From Falsiroseomonas sp044341625 (GTDB lineage: Bacteria > Pseudomonadota > Alphaproteobacteria > Acetobacterales > Acetobacteraceae): a DNA stretch of 27,650 nt. The position numbers and the translations under genes are program-made. Within the stretch, counting starts at the first letter, position 1. Every line of letters begins with the position of its first letter. Below the pieces are notes generated by a model. The model was not told the DNA's origin and searched no databases. It saw nothing but the letters and a program-made list of their open reading frames with translations. The DNA lies in the NCBI GenBank assembly GCA_044341625.1, contig JBIIRI010000028.1, positions 1 through 27,650 on the forward strand, given 5' to 3'. Positions 14,515 through 22,464 of this stretch are shown here, one piece after another.

Positions 14515-15435
14515 ATGACCGTGCCTATCGACCCACAGGGCGGCCCGGTGCCTGGCATGCGCCTCGGCTTCATCGGCATCGGCATCATGGGCGAGGCGAT
14601 AGTCCGCCGCCTGATGGAATGCGGACACGGCCCCGTGACGGTCTGGAACCTCGAACCGGAACGGCTCGCGACCGTGGTCCCGCATGGCGCCATCCCGGCC
14701 CCGACCCCAGCCGCCGTCGCCGCGGCCAGCGACGTGGTGATGCTCTGCGTTCTGCACACCGAAGCGGTCCACAGCGTCGTCTTCGGGGCGGAGGGCGTGG
14801 CGCGGGCGCCTGGTGGCGCGGGCAAGCTGCTCATCGATCTCTCCACCGCCGATCCGGATGCGACGCGCCGGATGGCGGCGGCGCTGCGGGCGGAGGCAGG
14901 CATGGCCTGGGTCGATGCGCCCGTCTCCGGCGGGCCGCTGGCGGCGCGGGCCGGCACGCTGGCGGTGATGGCGGGCGGCGCGGAGGCCGATATCGCCGCC
15001 GCCCTGGCCCTCCTCCGGTCCCTGGCCACCAATGTCACGCGGATGGGCGAGGTCGGGGCGGGCCAGACGACGAAGGTGATCAACCAGGCGATCGTCGGCA
15101 CCGGCTTCGTACTGATGGCCGAGGCGCTGGCCCTGGCCGAAGCCGCAGGCATCGACGCGGCCGCCCTGCCCGGCTGCCTCGCCGGCGGCTTCGCCGATAG
15201 CGAGTTGCTGCGCCGCATCTGGCCGCAGATGCAGGCCCGCCGCTTCGATCCACCGGCCAGCTATGCGCGCCAGCTGCTCAAGGACATGAAGGCCGTGCAG
15301 GCCTTCGCTGAGGGCCTTGGCGCGGAGTTGCCCGTGGTCGCCGCCGCCGCCGCGCGCTACGCGGACTTCGTTTCACAAGGCAACGAAATGGCCGACAGCG
15401 CCGCGATCCTGCGGCTCTACCGTCCCGACGCGTGA
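14515..15435 (+). CDS. Beta-hydroxyacid dehydrogenase (3-hydroxyisobutyrate dehydrogenase family)
   Basis: A 306-residue NAD(P)-dependent dehydrogenase that oxidises a 3-hydroxyacid, or reduces the matching semialdehyde (for example tartronate semialdehyde/glycerate). Seen: the nucleotide loop GFIGIGIMG (18-26), the substrate motif DAPVSGGPLAARAGTLAVMAGG starting at residue 134, and the catalytic lysine K187 in GAGQTTKVINQ. The start is ATG 14515, with GGAGG 8 bases upstream; an in-frame upstream ATG at 14377 would add a non-conserved tail before the Rossmann fold. Its stop overlaps the start of the amidohydrolase gene (GTGA), so the two form an operon. Substrate is not determined; glycerate, 3-hydroxyisobutyrate, or a sugar-acid semialdehyde are all possible. 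It lies divergent from the lone receptor gene. Confidence 0.9.
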   Translation: MTVPIDPQGGPVPGMRLGFIGIGIMGEAIVRRLMECGHGPVTVWNLEPERLATVVPHGAIPAPTPAAVAAASDVVMLCVLHTEAVHSVVFGAEGVARAPGGAGKLLIDLSTADPDATRRMAAALRAEAGMAWVDAPVSGGPLAARAGTLAVMAGGAEADIAAALALLRSLATNVTRMGEVGAGQTTKVINQAIVGTGFVLMAEALALAEAAGIDAAALPGCLAGGFADSELLRRIWPQMQARRFDPPASYARQLLKDMKAVQAFAEGLGAELPVVAAAAARYADFVSQGNEMADSAAILRLYRPDA

Positions 15436-16391
15436 GCAACCCGATGGCCCCTACCGCCGCCCGCTACCTAGCCTCCGGACGGGATGCCGACCTGCCGGTG
15501 ATCGACGCGCACCATCACATCTGGGACCTGGCCGCCAACCGCCATCCCTGGCTCGCCGAGGATGCACCAACGCGGTTCCGCTACGGCGATAGCAGCCCAC
15601 TGCGACGCAACTACCTGGCCGCCGATTACCGCCGCGATGCCGCCGGCCAGAACATCGTCGCGACCGTCTATATGGAAGCCGAACACGACCCTGCCGACCC
15701 GCTGCGGGAGACACGCTGGGTGCATGAGGTCGCCGCGCGAGACGGCCTGCCGCGGGCCATGGCCGGCGCCGTCTTCCTGGACCGCGAGGACGCCCCGGCG
15801 CTGATCCGCGCCCAGGCCGCCTTTCCACTGGTCCGCAGCCTGCGCCACAAGCCGCGCGGGGTGGACGCCGCTGCGGCCTACGACCCCGCGCACCGCATCC
15901 CCGGCTCCATGCGCTGCCCCCGCTGGCGCGCGGGCTATCGCCACCTGGCCGATTCTGACCTGTTCTTCGAGTTGCAGACGCCCTGGTGGCACCTGCCGGA
16001 CGCGCTCGAACTCGCGCGCGACATGCCGTGCACGCTGATCGTGCTGAATCATCTCGGCCTGCCGGCAGACCGCGGGGACAAGGGGCTGGCCGGTTGGCGC
16101 GAGGCCATGGCGCGGCTGTCCGACGCCCCCAATATCCGCGTGAAACTCTCCGGCATCTGCGTGCCGAGGGAGCCTTGGACGGCCGCCCTCAACGGCTGGA
16201 TCGTGCTGGAAGCCGTGCGCCTGTTCGGGGCGGCGCGCTGTATGTGGGCCAGCAACTTCCCCGTGGATGGCCTCGTCTCCGGCTTCGGGGAGATCCTGGG
16301 CGCCATGCGGGAGATCACAGCTGGCCTGCCGCGCGAGGATCGCCTGCGGATCTTCCACGGCACCGCCGCGGCGACCTACCGCCTGGCCTGA
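15432..16391 (+). CDS. Amidohydrolase family 2 protein (lactonase-like, COG3618 type)
   Basis: A 319-residue TIM-barrel hydrolase of the group that holds L-fuconolactonase, 4-sulfomuconolactonase and 2-pyrone-4,6-dicarboxylate hydrolase. Metal and active-site motifs are VIDAHHHIWDL (HxH at H27/H29), the histidine in VLNHLGLP, and the aspartate in MWASNFPVDGL, with FHGTAAATYRL at the C-terminus. RSLRHKPRG in the middle matches the substrate-binding loop of the group. It probably opens a lactone of a sugar acid or related carboxylate. The start is GTG 15432, overlapping the previous stop by four bases; ATG 15444 is a possible alternative with no better ribosome site. The overlap suggests that it acts in the same pathway as the dehydrogenase before it. 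An amidohydrolase of this superfamily opens 2-carboxy-L-lyxonolactone in the known ascorbate pathway, which is a possible but untested role. Confidence 0.86.
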   Translation: MSNPMAPTAARYLASGRDADLPVIDAHHHIWDLAANRHPWLAEDAPTRFRYGDSSPLRRNYLAADYRRDAAGQNIVATVYMEAEHDPADPLRETRWVHEVAARDGLPRAMAGAVFLDREDAPALIRAQAAFPLVRSLRHKPRGVDAAAAYDPAHRIPGSMRCPRWRAGYRHLADSDLFFELQTPWWHLPDALELARDMPCTLIVLNHLGLPADRGDKGLAGWREAMARLSDAPNIRVKLSGICVPREPWTAALNGWIVLEAVRLFGAARCMWASNFPVDGLVSGFGEILGAMREITAGLPREDRLRIFHGTAAATYRLA

Positions 16392-16409
16392 AGCGACGCC
16401 GGCGCGCGA

Positions 16410-16431
16410 CCCGGCGGCCAGCGCCGCCGGG
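16410..16431. terminator. Hairpin terminator between convergent genes
   Basis: CCCGGCGGC (16410-16418) pairs perfectly with GCCGCCGGG (16423-16431) around a 4-base loop. It lies 18 bases after the amidohydrolase stop and 11 bases from the convergent CBS gene stop, so it can serve both. No U-tract. Confidence 0.6.
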
Positions 16432-16442
16432 CCGTGCGCCGC

Positions 16443-17573
16443 TCAGCGCCGTGCCGTGGCGTGGCCCTGCTTGCCGCGTTCCCGCGACATGCCGGACAGG
16501 GCGCGGCCGATCCCTTGCCAAGCGCCGGCTTCCCGCGCCAGATCGCCGAGCGAGACGATACCAACAAGGCGCTTGTCGCGGTTCAGGACCGGCATGCGCC
16601 GGACCTGGCGCCCCCGCATGCTCTCCGCCACCGCGCCGAGATCCTCATCCTCGAAGACATAGGCCGTGCCGGGCGTCATCACGTCGCGAACCTTGGTGCG
16701 GGCCGGATCCTTGCCCTCGCCGATCACACGCACCGCCAGGTCGCGATCGGTGATCATACCGACCAGCCGGTCGTTCTCGCCGACCGGGACGGCGCCGGCA
16801 TCGGCCTCGCCCATCAGGCGCGCGGCCTGCTGGACCGTTTCCTCCGGACCAACGACACGGACATCGCGGGTCATCACCTCCGCCACGCACGGGCCGCGGT
16901 GCTCCTGGCCGCCGCCCCGGTTCTGGCGGGCCTCGCCGCTGCGGCGCTCCATCTGCTCCTCGAGCGGGCGCAGCGCTTCATCCGCCGTACGGCGCGTGGC
17001 GCGCAGCATGGTGGCGCCGCCCTCGACCAGGGTTTCGAGATACTCCCGCATGAAGGCGCCCTGCAGTTCCACAACGGCGCCGGGATTGGTGCGGCGGAAC
17101 ATCTCCTGCGTCATCCGCAGATTCGTCCGCATCACACCGTTCATCAGCTGGCTCATCGCATCCTGCATGTCCTGCAGCCCGCCACCGGCGGTGCGGGGCA
17201 TCATCATCAGGCGGCCGATGTCATGCGCCATGCGGCGGATCGCCTCCGCCGTGCGCTCGGCGGTCTCCTCCATGTCGTGTGCGGCGCCCTCGGCCATGTT
17301 GCGGCTGCCCTCGGCAAGGGTTTGGGTGCCGCTGCGCGCCATCTCGCCCATCGCCTCGCCGCCGCGCTGCATCGCCTCCCTGCCCATCTCCGTGTTTGCG
17401 CGCATCGCGCTCGCCGCGGCCTGGCCGCCGCGCTGGCCGGCCTCTGCCCCAGCCTCGGCGCCCTGGCGCATCTGCGCCGCGCCTGCGCGCGCGGCCTCCG
17501 GCTGGCCGCGGCCGCCGCGCTCGCGGCCGGCCTCGCCCGCGCCGGGCGTGTCCTGCTGCCTGGTCTCTGCCAT
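16443..17573 (-). CDS. Phasin-like/CBS-pair fusion protein
   Basis: A 376-residue protein in three parts. Residues 1 to about 120 are low-complexity and rich in Ala, Gly, Arg, Gln and Met, with probable amphipathic helices (repeated MxxGxEAMGEMARSG-like units). Residues about 136-207 resemble a phasin: MRTNLRMTQEMFRR, then VVELQGAFMREYLETLVEG. The C-terminal half is a CBS pair: CBS1 about 230-294 (VAEVMTRDVRVV ... LVGMITDRDLA) and CBS2 about 295-350 (VRDVMTPGTAYV ... RLVGIVSLGDLA). CBS pairs bind adenosine nucleotides and act as energy sensors, while phasins coat polyhydroxyalkanoate granules. An energy-sensing granule or stress protein is therefore a reasonable inference. The start is ATG 17573, with AGGAG 7 bases upstream; the longer frame is unconserved. 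It stands alone, 264 bases after the GMC gene. Confidence 0.85.
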   Translation of the reverse strand: MAETRQQDTPGAGEAGRERGGRGQPEAARAGAAQMRQGAEAGAEAGQRGGQAAASAMRANTEMGREAMQRGGEAMGEMARSGTQTLAEGSRNMAEGAAHDMEETAERTAEAIRRMAHDIGRLMMMPRTAGGGLQDMQDAMSQLMNGVMRTNLRMTQEMFRRTNPGAVVELQGAFMREYLETLVEGGATMLRATRRTADEALRPLEEQMERRSGEARQNRGGGQEHRGPCVAEVMTRDVRVVGPEETVQQAARLMGEADAGAVPVGENDRLVGMITDRDLAVRVIGEGKDPARTKVRDVMTPGTAYVFEDEDLGAVAESMRGRQVRRMPVLNRDKRLVGIVSLGDLAREAGAWQGIGRALSGMSRERGKQGHATARR

Positions 17574-17789
17574 GCTGCCACTCCTCGCTTGTCGTGTTGG
17601 GATCCCATCCTGCGGCCTCGGATTCGGCTGCCGGATCCTGGGCGGGCGGCACGGCGGATCGCCCGGCCACATACCCACGGACCGGATCTCAACGAGGCGC
17701 GGCGTGATGGGTTGCCCGCCGGGGCGCAGACAATACGCAGAAGGCGCAAGAGGCGGATGCGGTTCCGCACCGGCCACGACACGGAACGT

Positions 17790-17813
17790 GCCGGGCCCGT
17801 CGCCGAGCCCGGC
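17790..17813. terminator. Possible terminator after the GMC operon
   Basis: GCCGGGC (17790-17796) pairs with GCCCGGC (17807-17813) around a 10-base loop, 25 bases beyond the GMC stop on the minus strand. The rest of the gap 17574-17837 holds only the ribosome site of the CBS gene and no confident promoter. Confidence 0.35.
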
Positions 17814-17837
17814 CGGAAAGGCTGGCGCGGCCTCGCC

Positions 17838-19466
17838 TCAGGCCGCGTCCGGCTCCTGCCGACCCCGGATGAAATCGGCGGCCTTTTCCGCGATCATCAT
17901 GGTGGTGGCGTAGGTGTTGGCCGAAGGCATCGCCGGCATGATCGACGCATCGACGATCCGCAGCGCCTCCATCCCATGCACCAGCAGGCGGTCGGAGACG
18001 ACGGCGCCGGGGTCCGTCGCCGGGCCCATGCGGGCGGTGCCGATCAGGTGGTAGGTGGTGCTGCCGTTCTTCTTCGCGAAATCCAGCAGCTCGTCATCGG
18101 TCTGCGCCTCGGCGCCGGGCAGCGTCTCCAAATCCAGGAAGGCGGCCAACTGCGGCGTCGCCAGCATCCGCCGCACAAGCCGGATGCCGCCGAGATGGAC
18201 GCGGACATCCATCGGGTCCGAGAGATAGTTCGGGTTGATCTCCGGATCCTCGAACACATCCGCGCTGCGCGCGCGGACCCAGCCATGGCTTTCCGGCCGG
18301 TGCTGCCAGGACCCCGCGGTCACGCCCGGATAGTCGTCCAGGATATAGACCTTGCCCGCAGCATAGGAGCCGGGGGTGAAGACGCATTGCAGGTCGGGCT
18401 GGTCCAGGCCTTCGAAGCTCTTCCAGAACACATGCACATGCGACGGCGCGGTCGCCAGGATGTTCGGCCGCCGCGTCGCCCAGCGGGCCAGTTGAAGGCC
18501 GAGCTTCAGGCCGCGCGACAATTCGTTCAGCGTCTCGACCCCCGGCTTCGCCCGCATGACGATGCGAGAGGCGTAGTGGTCGCGGAAATTCGCGCCGACG
18601 CCACGCAGCTCATGCACCACCGGCACGCCGAGCCGTCCCAGCAGATCCGCCGGGCCGACGCCCGAGACCTGCAGCAGCCGCGCCGTATTGACCGTGCCGG
18701 TGGACAGGATCACCTCTCGCCGCGCGCGAACCTCCTTCGCCGGCGCGCCGGGCGCGGCGAGATAACGGATGCCGACCGCGCGCTTGCCGTCGAAGATGAT
18801 GCGGCTGGCGCGGGCATTGGTGCGGACCTCCAGGTTCTTCCGCGCCATGGCGGGATGGAGGAAGGCGCGCGCGGCGGAGACGCGGCGGCCATTGCGGATG
18901 GTGCGCTGGAAATAGCCGACCCCCGCCTGGTCGCCCGAATTGTAGTCCCGCGCGCGCGGGATGCCGAGGCCGAGGCAGCCCTGGATGAAGGCTTCCGACA
19001 CCGGGTGGATCCAATCCATGTCGGTCACCGGCACCGCGCCCGCGTTCCGCCCGCGCGTGTCGTCGGACAGGCCGATGCGGTTCTCGCTGCGACGGTAATA
19101 AGGCAGGCAATCGGCATAACCCCAGCCGCGATTGCCGCGCTGCGCCCAGTTGTCGAGATCCGCCGGCTGGCCGCGATTGTAGATCATGCCATTCACCGAG
19201 GACCCGCCGCCGAGCGTGCGGCCCTGGATGGTCGGGATGCGCCGCCCGCCGGTCATCTCCGTCGGTTCCGTGCGGAACTGCCAGGTGACGGAGGGATCGA
19301 CCATCGTCTTGATGAAGCCGGCCGGGATGTGGATCCAGGGATTGCGGTCGGGCGGGCCGGCTTCCAGCACGCAGACGGTGACGGCGGGGTCCTCCGTCAG
19401 CCGGGCCGCCAGCACCGATCCGGCGGCGCCGGAGCCCACGATCACATAGTCGAAGCTGTCGGTCAT
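17838..19466 (-). CDS. GMC-family FAD-dependent alcohol dehydrogenase/oxidase (choline dehydrogenase-like)
   Basis: A 542-residue flavoprotein that oxidises an alcohol. The FAD-binding loop VIVGSGAAGS is at residues 8-17, and LEAGPPDRNPWIHIPAGF and QGRTLGGGSSVNGMIYNRGQ are the second and third FAD contacts. STGTVNTARLLQVSGVGP is the second GMC signature, and the active-site pair is H473 (TYHLIGTARMG) and N517 (SANTYATTMMIAEKAAD). No signal peptide is visible. ATG 19466 overlaps the RidA stop by one base; a GTG one codon earlier is equally possible because GGAAGG serves both. It is the last gene of the SDR-RidA-GMC operon. The substrate alcohol is unknown; many alphaproteobacterial paralogues exist, annotated as choline or polyethylene glycol dehydrogenases. 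Confidence 0.93.
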   Translation of the reverse strand: MTDSFDYVIVGSGAAGSVLAARLTEDPAVTVCVLEAGPPDRNPWIHIPAGFIKTMVDPSVTWQFRTEPTEMTGGRRIPTIQGRTLGGGSSVNGMIYNRGQPADLDNWAQRGNRGWGYADCLPYYRRSENRIGLSDDTRGRNAGAVPVTDMDWIHPVSEAFIQGCLGLGIPRARDYNSGDQAGVGYFQRTIRNGRRVSAARAFLHPAMARKNLEVRTNARASRIIFDGKRAVGIRYLAAPGAPAKEVRARREVILSTGTVNTARLLQVSGVGPADLLGRLGVPVVHELRGVGANFRDHYASRIVMRAKPGVETLNELSRGLKLGLQLARWATRRPNILATAPSHVHVFWKSFEGLDQPDLQCVFTPGSYAAGKVYILDDYPGVTAGSWQHRPESHGWVRARSADVFEDPEINPNYLSDPMDVRVHLGGIRLVRRMLATPQLAAFLDLETLPGAEAQTDDELLDFAKKNGSTTYHLIGTARMGPATDPGAVVSDRLLVHGMEALRIVDASIMPAMPSANTYATTMMIAEKAADFIRGRQEPDAA

Positions 19467-19864
19467 CACGCGCCCTTCCAGGCCACCAGATCGATCTCCA
19501 CCAGCGCGCCGCGCGCCAGACCCGTGACGCCGATGGTGGTGCGGGCGGGCAGGCGATCGGCGGGGAAATAGGAAGCGTAGGTGCGGTTCATCGCCGCGTA
19601 GTCGCGCTCGAAATCCGTCAGGTAGATGCGCGCCTGCACGACATCGGACAGCGCATAGCCCGCCCCCGCCAGCACGCGCTGGAGGTTCGACATCACCTGC
19701 CTGGTTTGCGCCTCGACCCCTTCGGGCAGGGGTCGAAGGTTGTCGGCGGGATCGGTCGGCATCTGCCCCGTCACCAGCAGCCAGGGGCCGACGCGCACGG
19801 CATGGCTGAAGGGGGCGACCCGATCCGGGCCATCCGGCAGGGTGAGGAACACGGGTGCGTCCAT
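19466..19864 (-). CDS. RidA-family (YjgF/UK114) enamine/imine deaminase-like protein
   Basis: A 132-residue small trimeric protein of the Rid family. The C-terminal signature LPARTTIGVTGLARGALVEIDLVAW includes the carboxylate-binding arginine (R108) and the acidic E123 of true RidA, so hydrolysis of 2-aminoacrylate-type enamines or imines is possible. The family-typical SNLQRVLAGAGYALSDVVQARIYLTDF comes before it. The start is ATG 19864, with AAGGG 8 bases upstream; a longer frame overlaps the SDR gene and is not conserved. It lies 16 bases after the SDR gene and overlaps the GMC gene, so it is part of that operon. Rid proteins inside catabolic operons often process an unstable amino or keto intermediate (inference). 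Confidence 0.9.
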   Translation of the reverse strand: MDAPVFLTLPDGPDRVAPFSHAVRVGPWLLVTGQMPTDPADNLRPLPEGVEAQTRQVMSNLQRVLAGAGYALSDVVQARIYLTDFERDYAAMNRTYASYFPADRLPARTTIGVTGLARGALVEIDLVAWKGA

Positions 19865-19880
19865 GGCAGTGCCCTTGTCG

Positions 19881-20684
19881 TCAGAGGTTGCGCCGCGCGG
19901 CGCGCAGCGTCGGCAGGCCGATGCCTGTCGCCTCGAACCCGCCATCCACCGCGATGACCTGACCGGTGATGTAGCTGGCGCGCGGGCCGCAGAGGAAGAC
20001 GATCGTCTCCGCCAATTCGCTTTCCAGCCCGTAGCGGTTCAGCGGAATGGTGTCGTGGTAGTCCCTGCGGATCTCCGGCGAGTGGACGGCCTTCGCCATC
20101 GCGGTGTCCACCGGTCCGGGCGCCACCGCGTTCACGCGGATGCCGAGCGCGGCCAGTTCCACCGCCTGCTGCTTGGTCAGATGCGCCAGCGCTGCCTTGC
20201 TGGTGCCATAGGCGACGCGCAGCGTGGAAGCACGCAGGCCGGAGATGGAGGTGATGTTCACCACCGCCCCGCCGCCGCCTTCGGCCATCAGCGGCGCGGC
20301 CGCATTGGTCGCGACGAAGGGGCCGGTGAGGTTGACGGCCATCACCCGCGCCCATTCCTCCGGCGTCGTCTCCAGCATCGGTTTGAAGACGGCGGTGCCC
20401 GCATTGTTCACCAGCGCATCCAGCCGCCCGAACCGTGCCGCCGCCCGCCGCACCGAGGCCTGGACCGAGGCGACGTCGGCCACGTCGCAGGGCAGCGCGA
20501 GCGTATCCCCTGGCGCGGCGAGGGCGGCCATCGCGGCCTCCAGCAGCGCCGGATCGATGTCCAGCAGCGCGACGCGCCAGCCCTCGGCCAAAAAGCGACG
20601 TGCGGTGGCCAGGCCGATGCCGCGACCGGCGCCGGTGACCAGCACCACCGGCAGGCTGGCCTGCGGGAGGGTTGCTTGCGACAT
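19881..20684 (-). CDS. Short-chain dehydrogenase/reductase (classical SDR, NAD-preferring)
   Basis: A 267-residue classical SDR. The cofactor motif TGAGRGIG is at 17-24, NNAG at 93-96, and the catalytic tetrad N118-S146-Y159-K163 (YGTSK) is complete. D42 at the end of the second strand suggests NAD(H) rather than NADP(H). The C-terminal YITGQVIAVDGGFEATG is standard. The start is ATG 20684, with GGAGG 8-9 bases upstream. It is the first gene of the operon with RidA and the GMC enzyme, so it may reduce or oxidise the carbonyl made or used by the GMC enzyme. It is divergent from the D-aminopeptidase gene across a 119-base gap with no promoter that I can call with confidence. FabG-like annotation is a default; substrate unknown. 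Confidence 0.93.
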   Translation of the reverse strand: MSQATLPQASLPVVLVTGAGRGIGLATARRFLAEGWRVALLDIDPALLEAAMAALAAPGDTLALPCDVADVASVQASVRRAAARFGRLDALVNNAGTAVFKPMLETTPEEWARVMAVNLTGPFVATNAAAPLMAEGGGGAVVNITSISGLRASTLRVAYGTSKAALAHLTKQQAVELAALGIRVNAVAPGPVDTAMAKAVHSPEIRRDYHDTIPLNRYGLESELAETIVFLCGPRASYITGQVIAVDGGFEATGIGLPTLRAARRNL

Positions 20685-20803
20685 GGATGCGTCCTCCGGT
20701 TTCCGCGCGCTGCCTTGGCATGGTTCCACGCCGCGCGGTATCCGCCCAGGGGGCGCACCAGGCGGGGCTGGCCTGCGCCGTGCCGCGCGGCCAGAGTGGC
20801 CGC

Positions 20804-22366
20804 ATGGCCAATGACCTCTCCGGGCGGCTGGACCGCCTGATCGCCGGGCTGCCGCATGCCTATCCCGGGCCGGGTGGCGCCATCGCGGTGCTGCGCAGGG
20901 GCGAGGTGATCGCCCGCCACGCCTGGGGCTACGCCAATGCCGAACGGCGCATCCCCTTCACGCCGCGGACCCTGTTTCGCATGTGCTCCATCACCAAGCA
21001 GTTCACCTCCGCACTGCTGCTGGATCTCTGCCCCGACCCGCATGTGCTCGACCCGCTGATCCGCGCCCGGCTGCCAGGGCTGGAGAACGCCGCGCCGGAT
21101 GTGCTGCGTCTCGCGCACAACCAGTCGGGGCTGCGCGACTACTGGGCGGTGGCAATGCTGCATGGCTCGCCGGCCGAAGCCCCCTTCGGGGATGCAGAGG
21201 CCGCGCGAGTCATCGCCGGCACGCGAACGCTGCACTTCGCGCCGGGCACGCGCGCCTCCTATGTGAATCAGAATTTCCGCCTGATCTCCGACGCGCTCGA
21301 AACCCATACGGGGCGCGGCTTCGCGGAGCTGCTCCGCGCCCGGATCTTCGCCCCTGCCGGGATGGACAGCGCCTTCCTCGCCGCCGATACGCGCGCCATG
21401 CCCGATGGCACGGAGGGCTATGAGGGAACCACAGCATCCGGCTTCCGCGCGGCGGAAAACCGCATCCTCTGGACCGGCGATGCCGGGCTCGGCGCATCCC
21501 TCGACGACATGATCGCGTGGGAACGGCACATCGACGCCACGCGCGACGACGCGGGCTCGATCTACCGGCGAATCTCGGCGCCCGTCGCCTTCGCCGATGG
21601 CGCGGCGGCGCCCTATGGCTTCGGGCTTGGCCGCGCGACCGAATTCGGCGTGTCGTTGACCGGCCATGGCGGCGCCCTGCGCGGCTGGCGCGCCCACCGG
21701 CTGCATGTCGCGGCGGAACGGATCTCCGTCGTCGTGATGTTCAACCACATGGGCGATGCGGGCGCCGCGGCGCTGGACCTGCTCGGCGCCGTGCTGGACA
21801 GGCAGCGCCCCAGGCCCGATGCCTCGCTGCCCGCCCCCGGCTGGACCGGCGCCTTCCTCGAGCCCGCGACCCGGCTTGCCGCCCGCATCGAACCCGCCGC
21901 CCCCGGCCAGTTGCGGCTGCGCTTCGGCCAGGCGGCGGAGCTGCTGATGCTGGATACCGATGGCGGCGCTTCCAATGGCCGCACGGCGCTTCGCATGACG
22001 GCCAAAGGTCTCCGCATGGACCGCCCGCAGGAGAATTGGTCCACGCTGCTCCAGCCGCGCGGCGGCGCGCCATCGGTCGATGTCGCAGGACTCTACCGCT
22101 GCGCGGAACTGGACGCGACACTCTCCATCGCCGATGCGGGCGGTGCGCTGTATGGCGGCTTTGGGGGCTTCCTCGGCCAGGGCCGGATGGAACGGCTGGA
22201 GCCCATCGGGGCGGATCTCTGGGCCCTGCCCTGCCCGCGCGCGCTGGACCACACGCCGCCCGGGGATTGGACGCTGGCCGTCACGCGCGATGCGCGGGGC
22301 CACGCCACTTCCATCGATGTGGGGTGCTGGCTGGCGCGGCGCCTGCCCTATACGCGCATCGGCTGA
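20804..22366 (+). CDS. dap: D-aminopeptidase, family S12 (Ochrobactrum anthropi DAP type)
   Basis: A 520-residue serine peptidase of the penicillin-recognising family that removes N-terminal D-amino acids (EC 3.4.11.19). It has the same length as the Ochrobactrum enzyme as I recall it. The catalytic residues fall at the same numbers: S62-x-x-K65 (SITK) and Y153 (SYVN), with the HGG motif at H288. Long family blocks are NNQ/HNQSGLRDYW, GDAGLGASLDDMIAWE and TGHGGALRGWRAHR. Domain A (1 to about 330) is the penicillin-recognising part. Two C-terminal beta-barrel domains follow, ending VGCWLARRLPYTRI. There is no signal peptide, so it is probably cytoplasmic. The start is ATG 20804 with a weak ribosome site; the upstream in-frame codons overlap the divergent SDR gene and are not conserved. 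Confidence 0.92.
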   Translation: MANDLSGRLDRLIAGLPHAYPGPGGAIAVLRRGEVIARHAWGYANAERRIPFTPRTLFRMCSITKQFTSALLLDLCPDPHVLDPLIRARLPGLENAAPDVLRLAHNQSGLRDYWAVAMLHGSPAEAPFGDAEAARVIAGTRTLHFAPGTRASYVNQNFRLISDALETHTGRGFAELLRARIFAPAGMDSAFLAADTRAMPDGTEGYEGTTASGFRAAENRILWTGDAGLGASLDDMIAWERHIDATRDDAGSIYRRISAPVAFADGAAAPYGFGLGRATEFGVSLTGHGGALRGWRAHRLHVAAERISVVVMFNHMGDAGAAALDLLGAVLDRQRPRPDASLPAPGWTGAFLEPATRLAARIEPAAPGQLRLRFGQAAELLMLDTDGGASNGRTALRMTAKGLRMDRPQENWSTLLQPRGGAPSVDVAGLYRCAELDATLSIADAGGALYGGFGGFLGQGRMERLEPIGADLWALPCPRALDHTPPGDWTLAVTRDARGHATSIDVGCWLARRLPYTRIG

Positions 22367-22464
22367 ACACGGCCCCGCTGAGTGGTGGCTGCCTCGCGCA
22401 GGGGTGATGCCGCTCCGCGCGCTTGCCGCCGCACATCTCCTGCCGCAGCAGCGGGAGAGACGGC

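Noticed and set aside
17741..17766. EcfG-like stress promoter on the minus strand, GGAAC-N17-CCTT, upstream of the phasin/CBS gene
   Set aside because: The -35 is perfect but the -10 departs from CGTT and the site is about 170 bases from the start. Chance occurrence is likely.
16434..19571. A 1045-codon plus-strand open frame antisense to the CBS and GMC genes
   Set aside because: It spans two unrelated minus-strand genes and their intergenic gap, and its composition is that of an antisense shadow.
20408..22303. A 631-codon minus-strand frame over the D-aminopeptidase gene
   Set aside because: It is antisense to a protein with a full set of catalytic motifs, and no recognisable domain is seen in it.
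22437..22457. Hairpin that could hide the DUF2267 ribosome site
   Set aside because: Only a four-pair core plus a bulged extension; such structures are frequent by chance at this GC content.
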